Assembly: GCA_036346205.1 (NCBI GenBank)
Contig: JARFJB010001981.1
Coordinates: 124,001 to 188,000, forward strand
Direction: 5' to 3'
Source of the DNA: Vesta saturnalis
Lineage: Eukaryota; Arthropoda; Insecta; Coleoptera; Lampyridae
DNA: 64,000 bases
In this document: positions 63,019 to 64,000 of the stretch, piece after piece
How positions within the stretch are numbered: position 1 is the first letter of the stretch
Layout: each line of letters starts with the position of its first letter
Notes under the pieces: model-generated
Seen by the model: the letters and a program-made list of their open reading frames with translations, nothing else
What the model was told of the DNA's origin: nothing
Database searches by the model: none
Made by a program: the position numbers and the translations under genes

Positions 63019-64000
63019 GGCCCCCAGTTGATGCTATTTAAATAAATTGCCTCGACTAGCATCTCAAAGGGGATAGGGTTCAATATAGTTCAGTATATAA
63101 AAAAAAACATTAAACATTTATGTACGGTTCTTTTAGAAATAAATTCAATTATGATTTTAATTAAAACTGAAATTGTATATATTTTAATTTTATTTAAAAA
63201 CCTTGTATCATCTCCAAAAATATAACATGTGCGCATGCGAGTTTCATTGACTTGAATATATGTGTAAATTACATCATCAAACAATAACGTTAATATAATT
63301 TGGGTAAGTATTTTTTTCTTTTAAAATAATATTGAACCAATAAGTAGTTGTATCATTTCCAGGCTAGTATAAAATTCACTTGCATCCTTTACATAAATGC
63401 ACATAAATAACTAATAATATTCAACGTAACCTCAACTAAATAAATAAGGTTCATAGACTCACATTTAATGTATTTTCTTTTAGCTGGTCCAATTTCCAAT
63501 TCAGAAGTAATTCAACTTCCATTAATATTATTGATCCATGGGTGGAAGATCTACAGCACCAACATACATAGGTATGCTGCATTCAGATTGTTGGTATTCG
63601 AAAATACAATAACTTTTATCAGCATTCCAATTATTATTACTTGCACTTTTTAATTTTAATTTCAATTAAAATAATAACTCAAATGTAATCTGGTTAAAAT
63701 AATTTGAATTTTAAAGAAATAATTGAAATAAGGTGGTTTACATTCACTTGTATACCGACAATACATCACCCGGAATTACATTTAAGTTAACCTTATTTTA
63801 TTTACAAATTTTAAATTTCAATTGTTCAATAATCTAAAATTTTTAAGGTTATACGAACCACATCTTAAATTTTTAATCATATATTCATCGAGTGACATGT
63901 TCACACTTTGATAATTTACAAGAGAGTTATAAAATGTTTGCGACTTCCTTATATAGCTTCTGAATAAACACCAATCACCTTAGTAAATTTTGTCAATACA
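63015..64000. other. mariner-type end, then AT-rich DNA without recognised gene
   Basis: After the GGGTGGCCC terminus there is no transposase frame. Short frames at 63090-63284 and 63468-63653 have no recognisable domain. Confidence 0.45.

Overview
The window looks like insect nuclear DNA, and possibly beetle. It is AT-rich, its introns are short (about 50-110 bp, GT-AG), and almost every recognisable open frame belongs to a eukaryotic transposable element family common in insects. I see no bacterial gene organisation, operon or CRISPR array. The order of insect is an inference. The only convincing host-type gene is a two-exon C2H2 zinc-finger gene on the minus strand (40477-43091).

Layout. 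0.2-2.5 kb: a 5'-truncated Penelope-like element (with a hammerhead-like relic) inserted in a decayed PIF/Harbinger element. 3-6.6 kb: an inverted pair of hammerhead-ribozyme-like units, a cluster of TGACCTTG motifs, a SINE, two MITE candidates and a degenerate minisatellite. 6.6-9.7 kb: two mariner-like elements. 10-12.5 kb: a Ty3/Gypsy relic. 12.5-16 kb: a pogo-like element split by a Tc1 element. 16.5-17.5 kb: a 0.5-kb tandem duplication. 18-19.4 kb: tRNA-derived SINEs. 19.45-21.29 kb: a long inverted-repeat element with a 6-bp target duplication and Polinton-like ends. 21.3-22.1 kb: a Mutator-like fragment. 22.46-28.7 kb: a degraded Polinton/Maverick. 29.5-35.1 kb: a second pogo-like element whose transposase gene is split by a piggyBac. 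37.4-39.2 kb: a third pogo-like element and a mariner deletion derivative. 39.7-40 kb: a tRNA-like cloverleaf inside an inverted-repeat element. 43.6-48 kb: two related DDE transposase pseudogenes and a Myb/SANT-like fragment. 48.9-51.3 kb: an apparently intact piggyBac, abutting a palindromic TTAA element (51.3-52.1 kb). 52.85-61.10 kb: a complete Ty3/Gypsy LTR retrotransposon with near-identical LTRs but a frameshifted pol. 61-64 kb: no recognised gene.

How it fits together. This is a nested graveyard that can be read as a time series. Older pogo, Polinton and Harbinger copies are interrupted by Tc1, mariner, piggyBac and Penelope insertions, many with their target duplications still legible (TA, TTAA x4, a 6-bp repeat, AGTT). 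The youngest items are the piggyBac at 48.9 kb (554-residue intact transposase, matching ends) and the LTR element. The zinc-finger gene carries 26 near-identical fingers in 84-bp units with larger-scale duplications, so it may itself be expanding quickly.
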